A DNA stretch of 64,000 nt from contig NZ_CP018091.1 of assembly GCF_001885215.1 (NCBI RefSeq), forward strand, positions 1,550,001 to 1,614,000, written 5' to 3'. Below are positions 31,940-41,634 of the stretch, piece after piece. A model generated the notes under the pieces. The model was given only the letters and a program-made list of their open reading frames with translations. It was not told the origin of the DNA and made no database searches. Within the stretch, counting starts at the first letter, position 1. Each line of letters begins with the position of its first letter. Source of the DNA: Synechococcus sp. SynAce01. GTDB taxonomy: Bacteria > Cyanobacteriota > Cyanobacteriia > PCC-6307 > Cyanobiaceae. A program made the translations under genes and the position numbers.

Positions 31940-32704
31940 TCAGGTTGCGATCTTGGGACCTCTCGGCAGCACCGGCGCCACCCCCAGCCAGGTCACGGCC
32001 GTGGCTTCGAAGCGGTAGCGGCAAGGCAGCACCTCCACCCCTTGGGTCAGGGCCTCGCGGAACAGCTCCCCGTAGCGGGGATCGGCGGAATCCCCGGGAG
32101 CGAATCGGCTCACATCCCAGCGGCTCAGGCATGGCACCAGCACGGCCCGCGCGGTGGGGATCAGGGCGGCCAGTTCAATCAGATGCTTCTGGCCCCGCTC
32201 GGTGACGGTGTCGGGGAAGAGGGCCAGATCCCCCTGGCTCCAGGTGGTGTTCTTCACTTCCAGATAGATCGGCCGGGGATCAGCCGCCGCCGCCGGCGGG
32301 CTCAGCAGCAGGTCGATGCGACTGCGACGGTTGGCGCCATAGGGGACCTCGGCCCTGATCGACTCGATCGGGCCCAGCCAGGGCTCGAGGCAGCCTGCCT
32401 CGATCGTGGCCCGCACCAGTCGATTCGGCAGGGCCGTATTCACCCCCACCCAGCCGGTCTCACCATCGGCGCCCACCACCTGGGCCTGCTCCCAGGTCCA
32501 GTCGAGTTTGCGTTCCGGCCGCGGGTCGTGCCGCAGCCGCACCAGGCCTCCGGGCTTGAGCACCCCGGTCATCGGCCCGGTGTTGGGGCAGTGGCAGGTC
32601 ACCACCTGCCCGCCTGCCAGCTCCACATCGGCCAGAAAACGCTTGTATCGCTTCAGCAACACCCCTTCGACCAGGTTCTGGGGCCAGAGGATCTGGGTGG
32701 GCAT
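31940..32704 (-). CDS. sfsA: SfsA family nuclease-like protein
   Basis: 254 residues from ATG 32704; ATG 32725 is also possible. SfsA was named for sugar fermentation stimulation; the fold joins an OB-like DNA-binding part to a PD-(D/E)xK-type nuclease core. Seen: EGVLLKRYKRFLADVEL, CHCPNTGPMTGVL, NTALPNRLV, SRIDLLL, YLEVKNTTW (the E-x-K), LFPDTVTERGQKHLIEL and LVPCLSRWDVSRFAP. Divergent from murJ with 75 bp between starts. Cellular role not settled. Confidence 0.94.
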   Translation of the reverse strand: MPTQILWPQNLVEGVLLKRYKRFLADVELAGGQVVTCHCPNTGPMTGVLKPGGLVRLRHDPRPERKLDWTWEQAQVVGADGETGWVGVNTALPNRLVRATIEAGCLEPWLGPIESIRAEVPYGANRRSRIDLLLSPPAAAADPRPIYLEVKNTTWSQGDLALFPDTVTERGQKHLIELAALIPTARAVLVPCLSRWDVSRFAPGDSADPRYGELFREALTQGVEVLPCRYRFEATAVTWLGVAPVLPRGPKIAT

Positions 32705-32779
32705 GCTGCGAGGCCGGCAGACCATGCTGCACCGCCAGAGGGGAGAATCAGCCGGCGATGCGGCTTCGGCAGCGACTGG

Positions 32780-34393
32780 ATGGCGAAAACCCTGAGGCGG
32801 ATCGCCCTGATCGTGGCCATGGCCACCGCCTTGAGCAAGGTGGCCGGCCTGGTGCGACAGCAGGTGATCGCCGCCGCCTTCGGGGTCGGGGCCGCCTACG
32901 ACGCCTACAACTACGCCTACGTGCTGCCGGGGTTTCTGTTGATCCTGCTGGGGGGGATCAACGGTCCGTTCCACAGCGCCATGGTGAGCGTGCTGGCGCG
33001 CCGTCCCCGCCAGGAAGGGGCCCACGTGCTAGCTGCGATCAACACCCTGGTGGGGGTCGGATTGCTCGGAGTCACGATCCTGCTGGTGGCCGCGGCCGAT
33101 CCGTTAATCACCCTGGTGGGGCCGGGGCTCGGGGCTGATCGCCATGCCATTGCCGTTCTGCAGTTGCGCTGGATGGCACCGATGGCCCTGTTCGCGGGGT
33201 TGATCGGTCTTGGCTTCGGCGCCCTCAACGCGGCCGATGTCTTCTGGCTGCCCTCCGTCAGCCCGCTGGTCTCCAGCCTGGCGATGATCGCTGGAATCGG
33301 CCTGCTCTGGTGGCAACAGGGCGCCGCCATCAGCCTGCCCGCCACGGCGCTGCTCGGCGGGGTCGTCCTGGCCGGCACCACCACGCTCGGAGCCTTGCTG
33401 CAGTGGTTGATCCAGCTGCCGGCGCTCGCCAAGCAGGGCCTGCATCGCTTCCGGCTCGTCTGGGACTGGCACCATCCCGGCGTTCGTGAGGTGCTGCAGG
33501 TGATGGGCCCGGCCACACTCTCCTCGGGAATGCTGCAGATCAATGTGTTCACCGATCTGTTCTTCGCCTCCGGCATCGTTGGAGCCGCCGCCGGCCTCGG
33601 CTACGCCAATCTGCTGGTGCAGACCCCGCTGGGCCTGCTCTCGAACGTGCTGCTGGTGCCCCTGCTGCCGGTGTTCGCCCGGCTCACGGCTCCCGCCGAC
33701 CGGCCGGCCCTGGTGGGCCGCATCCGCCAGGGCCTGATGCTTTCCAACGCCAGCATGTTGCCGCTCGGCGCCTTGATGGTGGGCCTGGCCGGCCCGATCG
33801 TCGCCCTCGTCTACGAGCGGGGGGCCTTCGACAGCCAGGCCGCCGCCCTGGTCGGTGGTCTGCTGATGGCCTACGGACTGGGGATGCCGGCCTATCTGGG
33901 GCGCGATGTGCTGGTGCGGGTGTTCTATGCCCTGGGTGATGGCGTGACGCCGTTTCGCTTTTCGATGGCCGGGATCGGTTTCAACGTGATCTTCGACTGG
34001 GTTCTCGTCGGCGGCCCGACGCCCTGGGGGCTGCAGCTGAGCGCCCTGAATTTTGGAGCTCCCGGTCTGGTGTTGGCCACCGTGGCCGTCAACCTGATCA
34101 CCTGCGTCGCCCTGCTGCTGGCCCTGCGCAAGCGTCTCGGCGAGCTCCCCCTGCGCCGCTGGGCCAGCGACACGGCCCTGCTGATGGGAGCGGCGCTTGT
34201 GGCCGGTCTGGCCGCCTGGATCTTGTCGAACGGTGTGCGCTGGCCGGCCGGGCTGCCTGGCCTGCTGCTGCAGGGTGGCCTCAGCGCCGGCCTCGGCCTG
34301 GGACTGTATGGCCTGCTGGCCACCGCCGCCGGGGTGCCGGAAGCCCAGCAGCTCAGCCAACAGATCCGGCAACGGCTCAGCCGTCGTTCTTGA
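32780..34393 (+). CDS. murJ: lipid II flippase MurJ
   Basis: 537 residues from ATG 32780 (MAKTLRRIALIVAMATALSK). A MOP-superfamily transporter with 14 or so helices that flips lipid II for peptidoglycan synthesis. Recognisable: SKVAGLVRQQVIAAAFGVG, LPGFLLILLGGINGPFHSA, LNAADVFWLPS, NVFTDLFFASGIVGAAAGLGYANLL, PLLPVFARL and GRDVLVRVFYALGDGVTPFR. The frame is open upstream, where it runs antisense to sfsA. The last 17 bp overlap tail-to-tail with the next small gene. Confidence 0.96.
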   Translation: MAKTLRRIALIVAMATALSKVAGLVRQQVIAAAFGVGAAYDAYNYAYVLPGFLLILLGGINGPFHSAMVSVLARRPRQEGAHVLAAINTLVGVGLLGVTILLVAAADPLITLVGPGLGADRHAIAVLQLRWMAPMALFAGLIGLGFGALNAADVFWLPSVSPLVSSLAMIAGIGLLWWQQGAAISLPATALLGGVVLAGTTTLGALLQWLIQLPALAKQGLHRFRLVWDWHHPGVREVLQVMGPATLSSGMLQINVFTDLFFASGIVGAAAGLGYANLLVQTPLGLLSNVLLVPLLPVFARLTAPADRPALVGRIRQGLMLSNASMLPLGALMVGLAGPIVALVYERGAFDSQAAALVGGLLMAYGLGMPAYLGRDVLVRVFYALGDGVTPFRFSMAGIGFNVIFDWVLVGGPTPWGLQLSALNFGAPGLVLATVAVNLITCVALLLALRKRLGELPLRRWASDTALLMGAALVAGLAAWILSNGVRWPAGLPGLLLQGGLSAGLGLGLYGLLATAAGVPEAQQLSQQIRQRLSRRS

Positions 34394-34643
34394 GCCGCAC
34401 CTGCCGTTCTTCGCGCACGTGAACAGGGATCTCCAGGTGGTTGCGGCCCAGCATCACCGGACCATCAAGGGAATAGATCTTCGCCTCGATGCCGAATTCC
34501 CGAAAAGCTGTCTCCAATTCCTGGATCAGGGCCTTCTCGACCTGGGCTTCGGCATCGACCACCTTGCCGATCAGCCGCCCGCCCAGCTTGCCCATGCGCT
34601 GGCTCACCACCTCACGGGCATTGGTGACCTCGATGACCAGCAT
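34377..34643 (-). CDS. conserved cyanobacterial small protein, unknown function
   Basis: 88 residues from ATG 34643. Sequence begins MLVIEVTNAREVVSQRMGKL and continues with a charged helix (VVDAEAQVEKALIQELETAF) and then short strands (AKIYSLDGPVMLGRNHLEIP). No membrane segment or known catalytic motif. From memory, proteins of this form occur widely in picocyanobacteria, but I cannot name a family. Balanced composition and a standard start support it as real. Confidence 0.75.
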   Translation of the reverse strand: MLVIEVTNAREVVSQRMGKLGGRLIGKVVDAEAQVEKALIQELETAFREFGIEAKIYSLDGPVMLGRNHLEIPVHVREERQVRLKNDG

Positions 34644-34711
34644 CCAGCGCCTGCGGGAGGGGCAACACTATGCGCCAGTTGGTGCGCCTGTTGGTCCCCC
34701 TGCACAACCGC

Positions 34712-34996
34712 TTAGGAGCAGAAGGATTCGAGGATGTCTTCGAGATCCCGCAGTTGGCCCGCCGGAATCAACCGGGCCAACGGCAAGCGGCCGGGCCCTC
34801 CGCCGATCGGCACCTGAAGGGCTTCGAGGGCCTGGCGTGCGCAGATCCCAGCGCCCTGATCGATCCGGGCGGCGCACTCGATCGCCAGCGGATCGGCCAG
34901 TCCGGCGTCCCCCAGGTAGAGGTGCCAGCCAGCGATCTGGATGTAGAGGCGGTCGGCCAGAGCCAGCGAGAGCTCTTGGAATTGGCTTGTCGTCAA
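34712..34996 (-). CDS. DUF3181 family protein
   Basis: 94 residues from TTG 34996 (MTTSQFQELSLALADRLYI); the frame is open to 35056, but that would overlap the next gene further. LYIQIAGWHLYLGDAGLADPLAIEC is the core of the cyanobacterial DUF3181 family. Mostly helical, soluble, function unknown. Same strand as the 34377 gene and the 2TM protein upstream, so a small operon of unknowns is likely. Confidence 0.8.
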   Translation of the reverse strand: MTTSQFQELSLALADRLYIQIAGWHLYLGDAGLADPLAIECAARIDQGAGICARQALEALQVPIGGGPGRLPLARLIPAGQLRDLEDILESFCS

Positions 34997-35024
34997 ACTC
35001 AAGGTTGCAGTTGCGATCCTTTCC

Positions 35025-35276
35025 TCAGGATGGAGCCACTGGTGCCGACTTCGCATGTAGTCGCAACACGATGAGGAGATGCATCAGCAGAGCAGCGGCC
35101 CAGGCCAGCGTCAGCCAGCCCAGGTGCTGGAAGGGATGGCGCAGCCCCTGCAGGAACCAGAGGCCGCTGTTGAAGGCGGCGAACACCCCGCCATGGACGC
35201 AGAGGTTGACGACCCGCTCGAAGTGGCGATAGGTGGGATCGGCGGGGTCGGCGGGCCCGTACCAGCGGATTGGCAT
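35025..35276 (-). CDS. small two-helix membrane protein
   Basis: 83 residues from ATG 35276 (MPIRWYGPADPADPTYRHF); TTG 35291 is also in frame. Two membrane helices: VNLCVHGGVFAAFNSGLWFLQ and LGWLTLAWAAALLMHLLIVL. The start WYGPADP-DP and the hinge SGLWFL are features I associate with a conserved cyanobacterial family, but I cannot name it. It is upstream of, and nearly touching, the DUF3181 gene. Confidence 0.75.
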   Translation of the reverse strand: MPIRWYGPADPADPTYRHFERVVNLCVHGGVFAAFNSGLWFLQGLRHPFQHLGWLTLAWAAALLMHLLIVLRLHAKSAPVAPS

Positions 35277-35383
35277 GGAGGAAAGGAGCAAGGCCCCCAG
35301 ACGCTGGATCCATTCTCTCCTTCTGTCGAAACGTCAGGGCAGTTGACGGATGGCACCCCCGTGCGGTGAGAATGTCGGTTCAA

Positions 35384-35457
35384 GCGCTTGTAGCTCAGCG
35401 GATTAGAGCATCTGACTACGGATCAGAGGGTCGGGAGTTCGAATCTCTCCAGGCGCG
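35384..35457 (+). tRNA. tRNA-Arg (ACG)
   Basis: 74 nt. Acceptor stem GCGCTTG/CAGGCGC with discriminator G; D arm from TAGCTCAGCGGATTAGAGCA; anticodon stem TCTGA/TCAGA with loop CTACGGA, anticodon ACG; T arm GGGAG-TTCGAAT-CTCTC with one G-T pair. The first A would be edited to inosine to read CGU, CGC and CGA. CCA is not encoded. Confidence 0.98.
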
Positions 35458-35463
35458 CTTTCA

Positions 35464-35486
35464 ACCGTCCCCAGGGGCGGTTTTTT
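35464..35486 (+). terminator. intrinsic terminator after tRNA-Arg
   Basis: ACCG-T-CCC, loop CAG, GGG-CGGT: a stem with one bulged T, followed by six T residues. It starts 7 bp after the tRNA end. Confidence 0.8.
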
Positions 35487-35495
35487 ATTGATCAG

Positions 35496-35531
35496 CCACG
35501 GTTTGTTCGTCCACGGCCACGGTTGTTCGTC
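35496..35531 (+). repeat. short direct repeat upstream of glyA
   Basis: CCACGGTTTGTTCGTC (35496-35511) recurs as CCACGGTTGTTCGTC (35517-35531), one base shorter; a third GTTCGTC occurs at 35541-35547. It lies between the tRNA terminator and glyA and may form part of the glyA leader. Confidence 0.5.
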
Positions 35532-35586
35532 GTTGCTTGCGTTCGTCGTTTCTTACGATGAGCCACTAGCGCCTTGACTTGCAGCG

Positions 35587-36876
35587 ATGACGGATTTCAC
35601 CGGTGCCGCCCTGAACCAGTCCCTCGCGGCCGGCGATCCCGCCATCGCGGCCCTGATCGCCAAGGAGGGCGAGCGGCAGCAGCACCATCTCGAATTGATC
35701 GCCAGCGAGAACTTCACCTCGCGGGCGGTGATGGAGGCCCAGGGATCGGTGCTCACCAACAAGTACGCCGAAGGCTTGCCCCACAAGCGCTACTACGGCG
35801 GCTGTGAGCACGTTGACGCGATCGAGGAGCTGGCGATCGCCCGGGCCCGCCAGCTGTTCGGGGCCGCCTGGGCCAACGTGCAGCCCCACAGCGGCGCCCA
35901 GGCCAATTTCGCCGTTTTTCTGGCCCTGCTCCAGCCCGGTGACACGATCCTGGGGATGGATCTTTCGCACGGGGGCCATCTCACCCATGGCTCGCCGGTG
36001 AATGTGTCAGGCAAGTGGTTCAAGGCGGTCCACTACGGCGTTTCGCCCGACACCGAGCATTTGGATTTTGCCGTGATCCGTCAGCTGGCCCTGGAGCACC
36101 GCCCCAAGCTGATCATCTGTGGCTACTCGGCCTACCCGCGCACGATTGATTTCGCGGCCTTCCGCGCCATCGCCGACGAGGTCGGCGCCTACCTTCTGGC
36201 GGACATGGCCCACATCGCCGGCCTGGTCGCCGCTGGGGTGCACCCCAGCCCCATTCCCCATTGCCATGTGGTCACGACCACCACCCACAAGACCCTGCGT
36301 GGGCCCCGCGGCGGCTTGATCCTCACCAACGACGCCGACTTCGGCCGCCAGTTCGACAAAGCGGTGTTTCCCGGCAGCCAAGGGGGGCCGCTGGAGCATG
36401 TGGTGGCCGCCAAGGCGGTGGCCTTCGGAGAGGCGCTCCAGCCAGGCTTCCGGGCCTACAGCCAGCAGGTGGTGGCCAACGCCCAGGCCCTGGCTGAGCG
36501 GCTGATCGAGCGCGGCCTGCGGGTCGTCTCCGGTGGCACCGATAACCACCTGGTTCTGATCGATCTGCGTTCGGTCGGCCTGACCGGCAAGGTGGCTGAT
36601 CTGCTGATGAGCGATGTGAACATCACCGCCAATAAAAACACCGTTCCCTTTGACCCTGAATCCCCGTTCGTGACCAGTGGCCTGCGCATTGGTAGCGCCG
36701 CCCTGACGACACGAGGTTTCGATACCGAAGCCTTCGAGGAGGTGGCCGAGGTGATTGCTGATCGCCTGCAGAAGCCCGCCGATGCCGTCGTCGAGCTGCG
36801 TTGCCGCGAGCGGGTCAAGGCCTTGTGTGACCGTTCCCCCCTCTATGGGCCGTCCAAGGTCGCCCAGATGGTCTGA
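35587..36876 (+). CDS. glyA: serine hydroxymethyltransferase
   Basis: 429 residues from ATG 35587. PLP enzyme interconverting serine and glycine with tetrahydrofolate, feeding one-carbon units to purH and thyX, and active in photorespiration. Seen: [59 protein letters not shown] and the PLP-lysine block [15 protein letters not shown]; then [11 protein letters not shown] and [15 protein letters not shown]. Normal length. Confidence 0.98.
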   Translation: MTDFTGAALNQSLAAGDPAIAALIAKEGERQQHHLELIASENFTSRAVMEAQGSVLTNKYAEGLPHKRYYGGCEHVDAIEELAIARARQLFGAAWANVQPHSGAQANFAVFLALLQPGDTILGMDLSHGGHLTHGSPVNVSGKWFKAVHYGVSPDTEHLDFAVIRQLALEHRPKLIICGYSAYPRTIDFAAFRAIADEVGAYLLADMAHIAGLVAAGVHPSPIPHCHVVTTTTHKTLRGPRGGLILTNDADFGRQFDKAVFPGSQGGPLEHVVAAKAVAFGEALQPGFRAYSQQVVANAQALAERLIERGLRVVSGGTDNHLVLIDLRSVGLTGKVADLLMSDVNITANKNTVPFDPESPFVTSGLRIGSAALTTRGFDTEAFEEVAEVIADRLQKPADAVVELRCRERVKALCDRSPLYGPSKVAQMV

Positions 36877-36914
36877 CCCCCATCCCTAAGCTGTCGCTCA
36901 CAAGCTGATCGGTT

Positions 36915-38045
36915 ATGACCAGCCCGGCCGATCTGTTCGGCAGTCCGCTCAAAGTGGCTGTCGTCACGTTCGGCATTGCCGCCGTGCTCACGGCCCTGAT
37001 CGTTCCGCTGGTCCGGCGTCTGGGCCTGCGCTATGGCCTGATTGACACCCCCGATCCGCGCAAGCAGCACGCCGTCCCGATGGTTCGGCTCGGTGGTGTC
37101 GGCATGGTGGCCGGCTTTTCCCTGGCCCTGGCGATCACTTGGTTTCTCGGTGGCTTCGGCAGCCTGGCGCCGGCCAAGGATGAACTGATCTGGACGACCC
37201 TGGCCGGAGCTCTCTGCTTCTTTGTGATCGGCCTTGCCGACGACCTCTTCGCCCTGCCTCCCCTGCCCAGGCTGGCCGGTCAGGTGGCGGTGGCGATGGT
37301 GGTCTGGAGCGAAGGGGTGCGCATCGGCGGGATTGATCTTCCCCTCGGTCTGGTCGGCTTGCCAGGGTCGGCCCTGGTGCTGCCCGATGGGCTTAGCCTG
37401 CTGGCCACGGTGATCTGGCTGGTGGGCATCACCAATGCGATCAATTGGATCGATGGCCTCGATGGCCTGGCCGCCGGTGTGGGTGGCATCGCCGCGATCG
37501 GCTTGCTGTCGGTGAGTTTCAGCCTGCAGCAGAGCGCCGCTGGCCTGCTGGCTGCCGCCCTGGCCGGGGCTTGTTTCGGCTTCCTGCGTCACAACTTCAA
37601 CCCCGCCCGCATCTTCATGGGCGATGGCGGCTCCTATTTCCTCGGGTTTGCCCTGGCGGCTATCAGCATCGTGGGCCCCGCCAAGGGGCTCACCACCGTC
37701 AGCCTGCTGTTCCCCCTGCTGATTCTTTCGCTGCCGCTGGCGGACATGTCGGCGGTGATCATGGGCCGGCTGAGTGAGGGCCACTCGCCCTTCTACCCCG
37801 ACCGCCGCCATCTTCACCACCGGCTGCTGCGGGCCGGCTTCAGCCATCGCCGCACCGTTGTGCTGATTTATGCCTTCACCCAGTGGCTGGCGGCCCTGGC
37901 TCTGGTTGTGGCCGATGTGGAGATGCGCTTTCTCTGGCTGGCGATCGCCACGGCGGTGCTGATCGGGGCCTTGGTGCGCTCCCGCCAGAAACGCCTGGTG
38001 GCGGGCGTTTCCGAACGTCCATGCTCCGGTGATGCCGATGGCTGA
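36915..38045 (+). CDS. WecA/MraY-like undecaprenyl-phosphate sugar-1-phosphate transferase
   Basis: 376 residues from ATG 36915, about 10 membrane helices. Transfers a HexNAc-1-phosphate from UDP to undecaprenyl phosphate, starting a lipid-linked glycan. Signatures: [37 protein letters not shown] (the DD motif), [16 protein letters not shown] (catalytic NxxN and DG), [18 protein letters not shown], and the cytoplasmic His loop [18 protein letters not shown], which groups it with WecA rather than MraY. Stop overlaps the cinA start region. Confidence 0.95.
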   Translation: MTSPADLFGSPLKVAVVTFGIAAVLTALIVPLVRRLGLRYGLIDTPDPRKQHAVPMVRLGGVGMVAGFSLALAITWFLGGFGSLAPAKDELIWTTLAGALCFFVIGLADDLFALPPLPRLAGQVAVAMVVWSEGVRIGGIDLPLGLVGLPGSALVLPDGLSLLATVIWLVGITNAINWIDGLDGLAAGVGGIAAIGLLSVSFSLQQSAAGLLAAALAGACFGFLRHNFNPARIFMGDGGSYFLGFALAAISIVGPAKGLTTVSLLFPLLILSLPLADMSAVIMGRLSEGHSPFYPDRRHLHHRLLRAGFSHRRTVVLIYAFTQWLAALALVVADVEMRFLWLAIATAVLIGALVRSRQKRLVAGVSERPCSGDADG

Positions 38046-39366
38046 CCCCAGCTGTTCCGCTGAGTCTCCAGAAACCAGCAGTGCAGCGATCAGCAGTGCC
38101 GCGAAAGGAGCCCTTGCTGCCGAGATTCTCTGCATCGGCACCGAGCTGTTGCTCGGCACCATTCTCAACGGCAACGCCCGCTGGTTGGCCGAGGAACTGG
38201 CGGCCCAGGGCCTCCCCCACTACCGCCAGACCGTGGTGGGCGACAACCGGGAGCGGCTGATCCAGGTGGTGCGCGAGTGCGCCCAGCGCTGCAGCCTGCT
38301 GGTGTGTACCGGCGGCCTTGGCCCCACCCCCGACGACCTCACCACCGAGGCGCTGGCCGCGGCCTTCGGCGCACCGTTGCAGGAGCGGCCCGAGATCTGG
38401 GCTGACATCAGCGCCAAACTCGCGGGCCGCGGTCGCCCGGTGGCGACCAGCAATCGCAAGCAGGCGCTGTTGCCCGTCGGCGCCCAGGTGTTGCCCAATC
38501 CCACCGGTACGGCGCCGGGAATGATCTGGAGCCCCCGACCGGGCTTCACCGTGCTCACCTTCCCGGGGGTCCCCGCCGAGATGCGGGCGATGTGGAATGG
38601 CACCGCTGTGGACTGGCTGAGCGGGCAGGGCTTCGGCGGTGGGGTGTTCCAGAGCCGCCTGCTGCGCTTCTGGGGCATCGGCGAATCCAGCCTGGCCGAG
38701 CAGGTGGACGATCTGCTGGCCCTGGAGAACCCCACCGTGGCCCCCTATGCAGGTGCCGGTGAGGTGAAGCTGCGACTCACTGCCCGGGCTGACACGGCCG
38801 CGGCAGCCCGGGGCCTGCTGGTGCCGGTGGAGGCGGAGTTGCGCGAGCGCACCGGCCTGCTCTGTTTCGGCGCCGATGACGACAGCCTGGCCTCGGTGGT
38901 GCTGGAGTTACTGCGTCAACGGGGGCAGACGCTCGCTGTTGCCGAATCGTGCACCGGTGGGGGCCTCGGTGCTGCCCTGGCCGGGGTGGCAGGGGCCTCC
39001 GATGTTTTTCTTGGCGGCGTGATTTCTTACAGCAACCGCATCAAGCAGGAGCTGATGGAGGTGCCGGCGGGAACCCTGGCGGCATATGGAGCTGTGAGCG
39101 ACCCAGTGGCGCTGGCGATGGCCGAAGGGGTCCGTCGCCGGCTGGGCAGTGACTGGGCCATGGCGGTGACCGGCATTGCCGGCCCTGGCGGCGGAAGTGC
39201 CGACAAGCCCGTCGGGCAGGTTCACTTCGCCGTGGCGGGCCCCGATGGCAGCGAGGCGGCTTCTGTTCGCTTCGGTGCCCGGCGCGGCCGTGCCTGGATC
39301 CAGACCCTCAGCGTTGGCGAAGCCCTCAATCAACTGCGCCTGCGCTTGGGCCGATCAAGCCGCTGA
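38032..39366 (+). CDS. cinA: CinA family protein (nicotinamide-nucleotide amidase/pyrophosphatase)
   Basis: 444 residues from ATG 38032; ATG 38038 and GTG 38029 are alternatives, all overlapping the previous gene's end. Two domains. N-terminal MoCF-like/COG1058 part: [49 protein letters not shown]-terminal amidase part: [46 protein letters not shown]. These act in recycling nicotinamide mononucleotide. Located just before leuC, as in several picocyanobacteria. Confidence 0.96.
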   Translation: MPMADPSCSAESPETSSAAISSAAKGALAAEILCIGTELLLGTILNGNARWLAEELAAQGLPHYRQTVVGDNRERLIQVVRECAQRCSLLVCTGGLGPTPDDLTTEALAAAFGAPLQERPEIWADISAKLAGRGRPVATSNRKQALLPVGAQVLPNPTGTAPGMIWSPRPGFTVLTFPGVPAEMRAMWNGTAVDWLSGQGFGGGVFQSRLLRFWGIGESSLAEQVDDLLALENPTVAPYAGAGEVKLRLTARADTAAAARGLLVPVEAELRERTGLLCFGADDDSLASVVLELLRQRGQTLAVAESCTGGGLGAALAGVAGASDVFLGGVISYSNRIKQELMEVPAGTLAAYGAVSDPVALAMAEGVRRRLGSDWAMAVTGIAGPGGGSADKPVGQVHFAVAGPDGSEAASVRFGARRGRAWIQTLSVGEALNQLRLRLGRSSR

Positions 39367-39477
39367 TTCCCCCGTCTCGGCAGCCCAGGTGATGTGCGGG
39401 TCTCCTGCTGCGAGAGCCGGCCGGCCGTTTCGCGCCCACCCTTCGGTTTTAGGCTGCTGGGATCGGCGGAGGTCACG

Positions 39478-40929
39478 GTGAGTTCCGGAACGCTGTACGA
39501 CAAGGTTTGGGATCTGCACCGCGTGGCTGAGCTGCCCGGCGGCGCCACCCAGCTGTTCATCGGTCTGCACCTGATCCACGAGGTGACCAGTCCCCAGGCC
39601 TTCGTGGCCCTGCGGGAGCTGGGCCTGGGAGTGCGCCACCCGGAGAGGACGGTGGCCACCGTGGATCACATCGTGCCGACTACCTCCCAGGCGCGGCCCT
39701 TCGCTGATCCCCTGGCCGAAACAATGCTGGCCACCTTGGAGAGCCACTGCGAGGAGCACGGCATCCGCCTTCACGGCATCGGCAGCGGCCGTCAGGGGAT
39801 TGTGCACGTGATTGCACCGGAGCTGGGTCTCACCCAGCCAGGCATGACCGTGGCCTGTGGCGATTCCCATACCTCCACCCACGGGGCCTTCGGAGCAATC
39901 GCCTTCGGCATCGGCACCAGCCAGGTGCGTGATGTGCTGGCGGCCCAGAGCCTTTCGATCGACAAACTCAAGGTGCGTCGCATCTGGGTGGAAGGCCGGC
40001 TGCCTTTTGGTGTGTACGCCAAGGACTTGATCCTCCACATGATCCGCCAGCTCGGGGTCAAAGGTGGCGTGGGCTATGCCTATGAATTTGCTGGTCCGGC
40101 CATCGAAGCCCTCTCGATGGAGGAACGCATGACCCTCTGCAACATGGCGATTGAGGGTGGCGCCCGTTGCGGCTACGTCAATCCCGATGCCACCACCTTC
40201 GCCTACCTGCACGGCAGGCCGATGGCTCCGAGCCGGGCGAACTGGGAGCGGGCGGTGGCTTGGTGGCAAAGCCTGGCCAGCGGGCCTGAGGCCCACTTCG
40301 ACGACGAGGTGCGTTTCGATGCCTCGGCCCTGGCGCCCACGGTCACCTGGGGGATCACCCCCGGCCAGGGGATCGGCATCGATGAGGCCGTGCCGACCCC
40401 CGAGCAGCTCGAACCCAACGAGCGCCCCCTGGCCGAGCAGGCTTACCTCTACATGGACCTCACCCCGGGGGCTGCGATGGCCGGTCTACCTGTGGATGTC
40501 TGCTTCATCGGCAGTTGCACCAACGGTCGGCTCAGTGATCTGCGCGCCGCTGCGGCCGTGGCCCGGGGGCGAACGGTGGCCAGCGGAATCAAGGCTTTTG
40601 TGGTGCCTGGCTCTGAGCAGGTGGCCCGCGCCGCTGAAGCCGAAGGGCTCGATCAGGTCTTCCGCGCCGCCGGGTTTGAGTGGCGCGAACCGGGCTGCTC
40701 GATGTGTCTGGCCATGAATCCGGACCGCCTCGAAGGCCGCCAGATCAGCGCCAGCTCCAGCAACCGCAACTTCAAGGGTCGCCAGGGCTCGGCCGTTGGC
40801 CGCACCCTGTTGATGAGCCCGGCGATGGTGGCGGCCGCGGCCGTTCGTGGTCACGTCACCGATGTGCGCGAGCTGCTGCTGGCGCCGCCACACCCCGAGC
40901 CAGCCCAACCGGAGCCAGCGCTTTCCTGA
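39478..40929 (+). CDS. leuC: 3-isopropylmalate dehydratase large subunit
   Basis: 483 residues from GTG 39478, preceded by GGCGGAGG at 39465-39472; the open frame further upstream is leader. With LeuD isomerises 2- to 3-isopropylmalate in leucine synthesis. Aconitase-fold blocks: [37 protein letters not shown], and the Fe-S cysteines in FIGSCTNGR and [11 protein letters not shown]; then [12 protein letters not shown]. leuD starts 29 bp later. Confidence 0.98.
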   Translation: MSSGTLYDKVWDLHRVAELPGGATQLFIGLHLIHEVTSPQAFVALRELGLGVRHPERTVATVDHIVPTTSQARPFADPLAETMLATLESHCEEHGIRLHGIGSGRQGIVHVIAPELGLTQPGMTVACGDSHTSTHGAFGAIAFGIGTSQVRDVLAAQSLSIDKLKVRRIWVEGRLPFGVYAKDLILHMIRQLGVKGGVGYAYEFAGPAIEALSMEERMTLCNMAIEGGARCGYVNPDATTFAYLHGRPMAPSRANWERAVAWWQSLASGPEAHFDDEVRFDASALAPTVTWGITPGQGIGIDEAVPTPEQLEPNERPLAEQAYLYMDLTPGAAMAGLPVDVCFIGSCTNGRLSDLRAAAAVARGRTVASGIKAFVVPGSEQVARAAEAEGLDQVFRAAGFEWREPGCSMCLAMNPDRLEGRQISASSSNRNFKGRQGSAVGRTLLMSPAMVAAAAVRGHVTDVRELLLAPPHPEPAQPEPALS

Positions 40930-40958
40930 GTCAGTTTGTTGCCCGCACCCTGCCATCA

Positions 40959-41627
40959 ATGACCACTTCCACTTCTCCCACCAGCTCGCGGCCCAGCTCA
41001 CCCCCGCGTTCGCACGCCGCCTTCCCCTCCGGTCCGATCCGCTCGGTTCAGGGGCAGGCGGCGGTGATCAGTGGCGATGACATCGACACCGACCGCATCA
41101 TTCCGGCTCGTTTCCTCAAGTGCATCAGCTTCGAGGGCCTGGGGGAACAGGCCTTTGCCGACGACCGTCTTGAGCTGGCCGGGGCCCATTCCCTTGATCG
41201 GCCTGAGCGCCGGGATGCCCGGATCCTGTTTGTGAACCGAAATTTCGGCTGCGGCTCGAGCCGGGAACATGCCCCCCAATCGCTGATGCGCTGGGGGATC
41301 CGGGCGGTGGTGGGCGAGAGCTTTGCTGAGATCTTCTTTGGCAACTGCCTGGCGCTGGGGATTCCCTGCCTGCAGGTCAGCCATGACAGCCTCGTCGACC
41401 TTCAGGACCTCTCCACCGCCGACCCCGCCCTCGACTTCCAGCTCGACCTGGTCACAGCTGTCTTGAAGGCTGCCGATCGGCACTGGCCGCTGGAGATGGC
41501 GCCCGGGCCGCGCCATCTGTTGCTCAGCGGTCAATGGGATGCCACCAGCCAGCTTGTGGCCCACGATCAGGAGCTGCGCGCTACGGCGGCGCGACTGCCT
41601 TATTTGGTCAATTTCGCCCCTAGCTGA
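40959..41627 (+). CDS. leuD: 3-isopropylmalate dehydratase small subunit
   Basis: 222 residues from ATG 40959, longer than usual because of a Ser/Pro-rich N-terminal extension of about 25 residues before the conserved region. Swivel-domain blocks: DDIDTDRIIPARFL, NRNFGCGSSREHAPQSL and GESFAEIFFGNCLALGIP. Partner of leuC directly upstream. Convergent with the large outer-membrane gene, 7 bp apart. Confidence 0.97.
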   Translation: MTTSTSPTSSRPSSPPRSHAAFPSGPIRSVQGQAAVISGDDIDTDRIIPARFLKCISFEGLGEQAFADDRLELAGAHSLDRPERRDARILFVNRNFGCGSSREHAPQSLMRWGIRAVVGESFAEIFFGNCLALGIPCLQVSHDSLVDLQDLSTADPALDFQLDLVTAVLKAADRHWPLEMAPGPRHLLLSGQWDATSQLVAHDQELRATAARLPYLVNFAPS

Positions 41628-41634
41628 CGCGTGC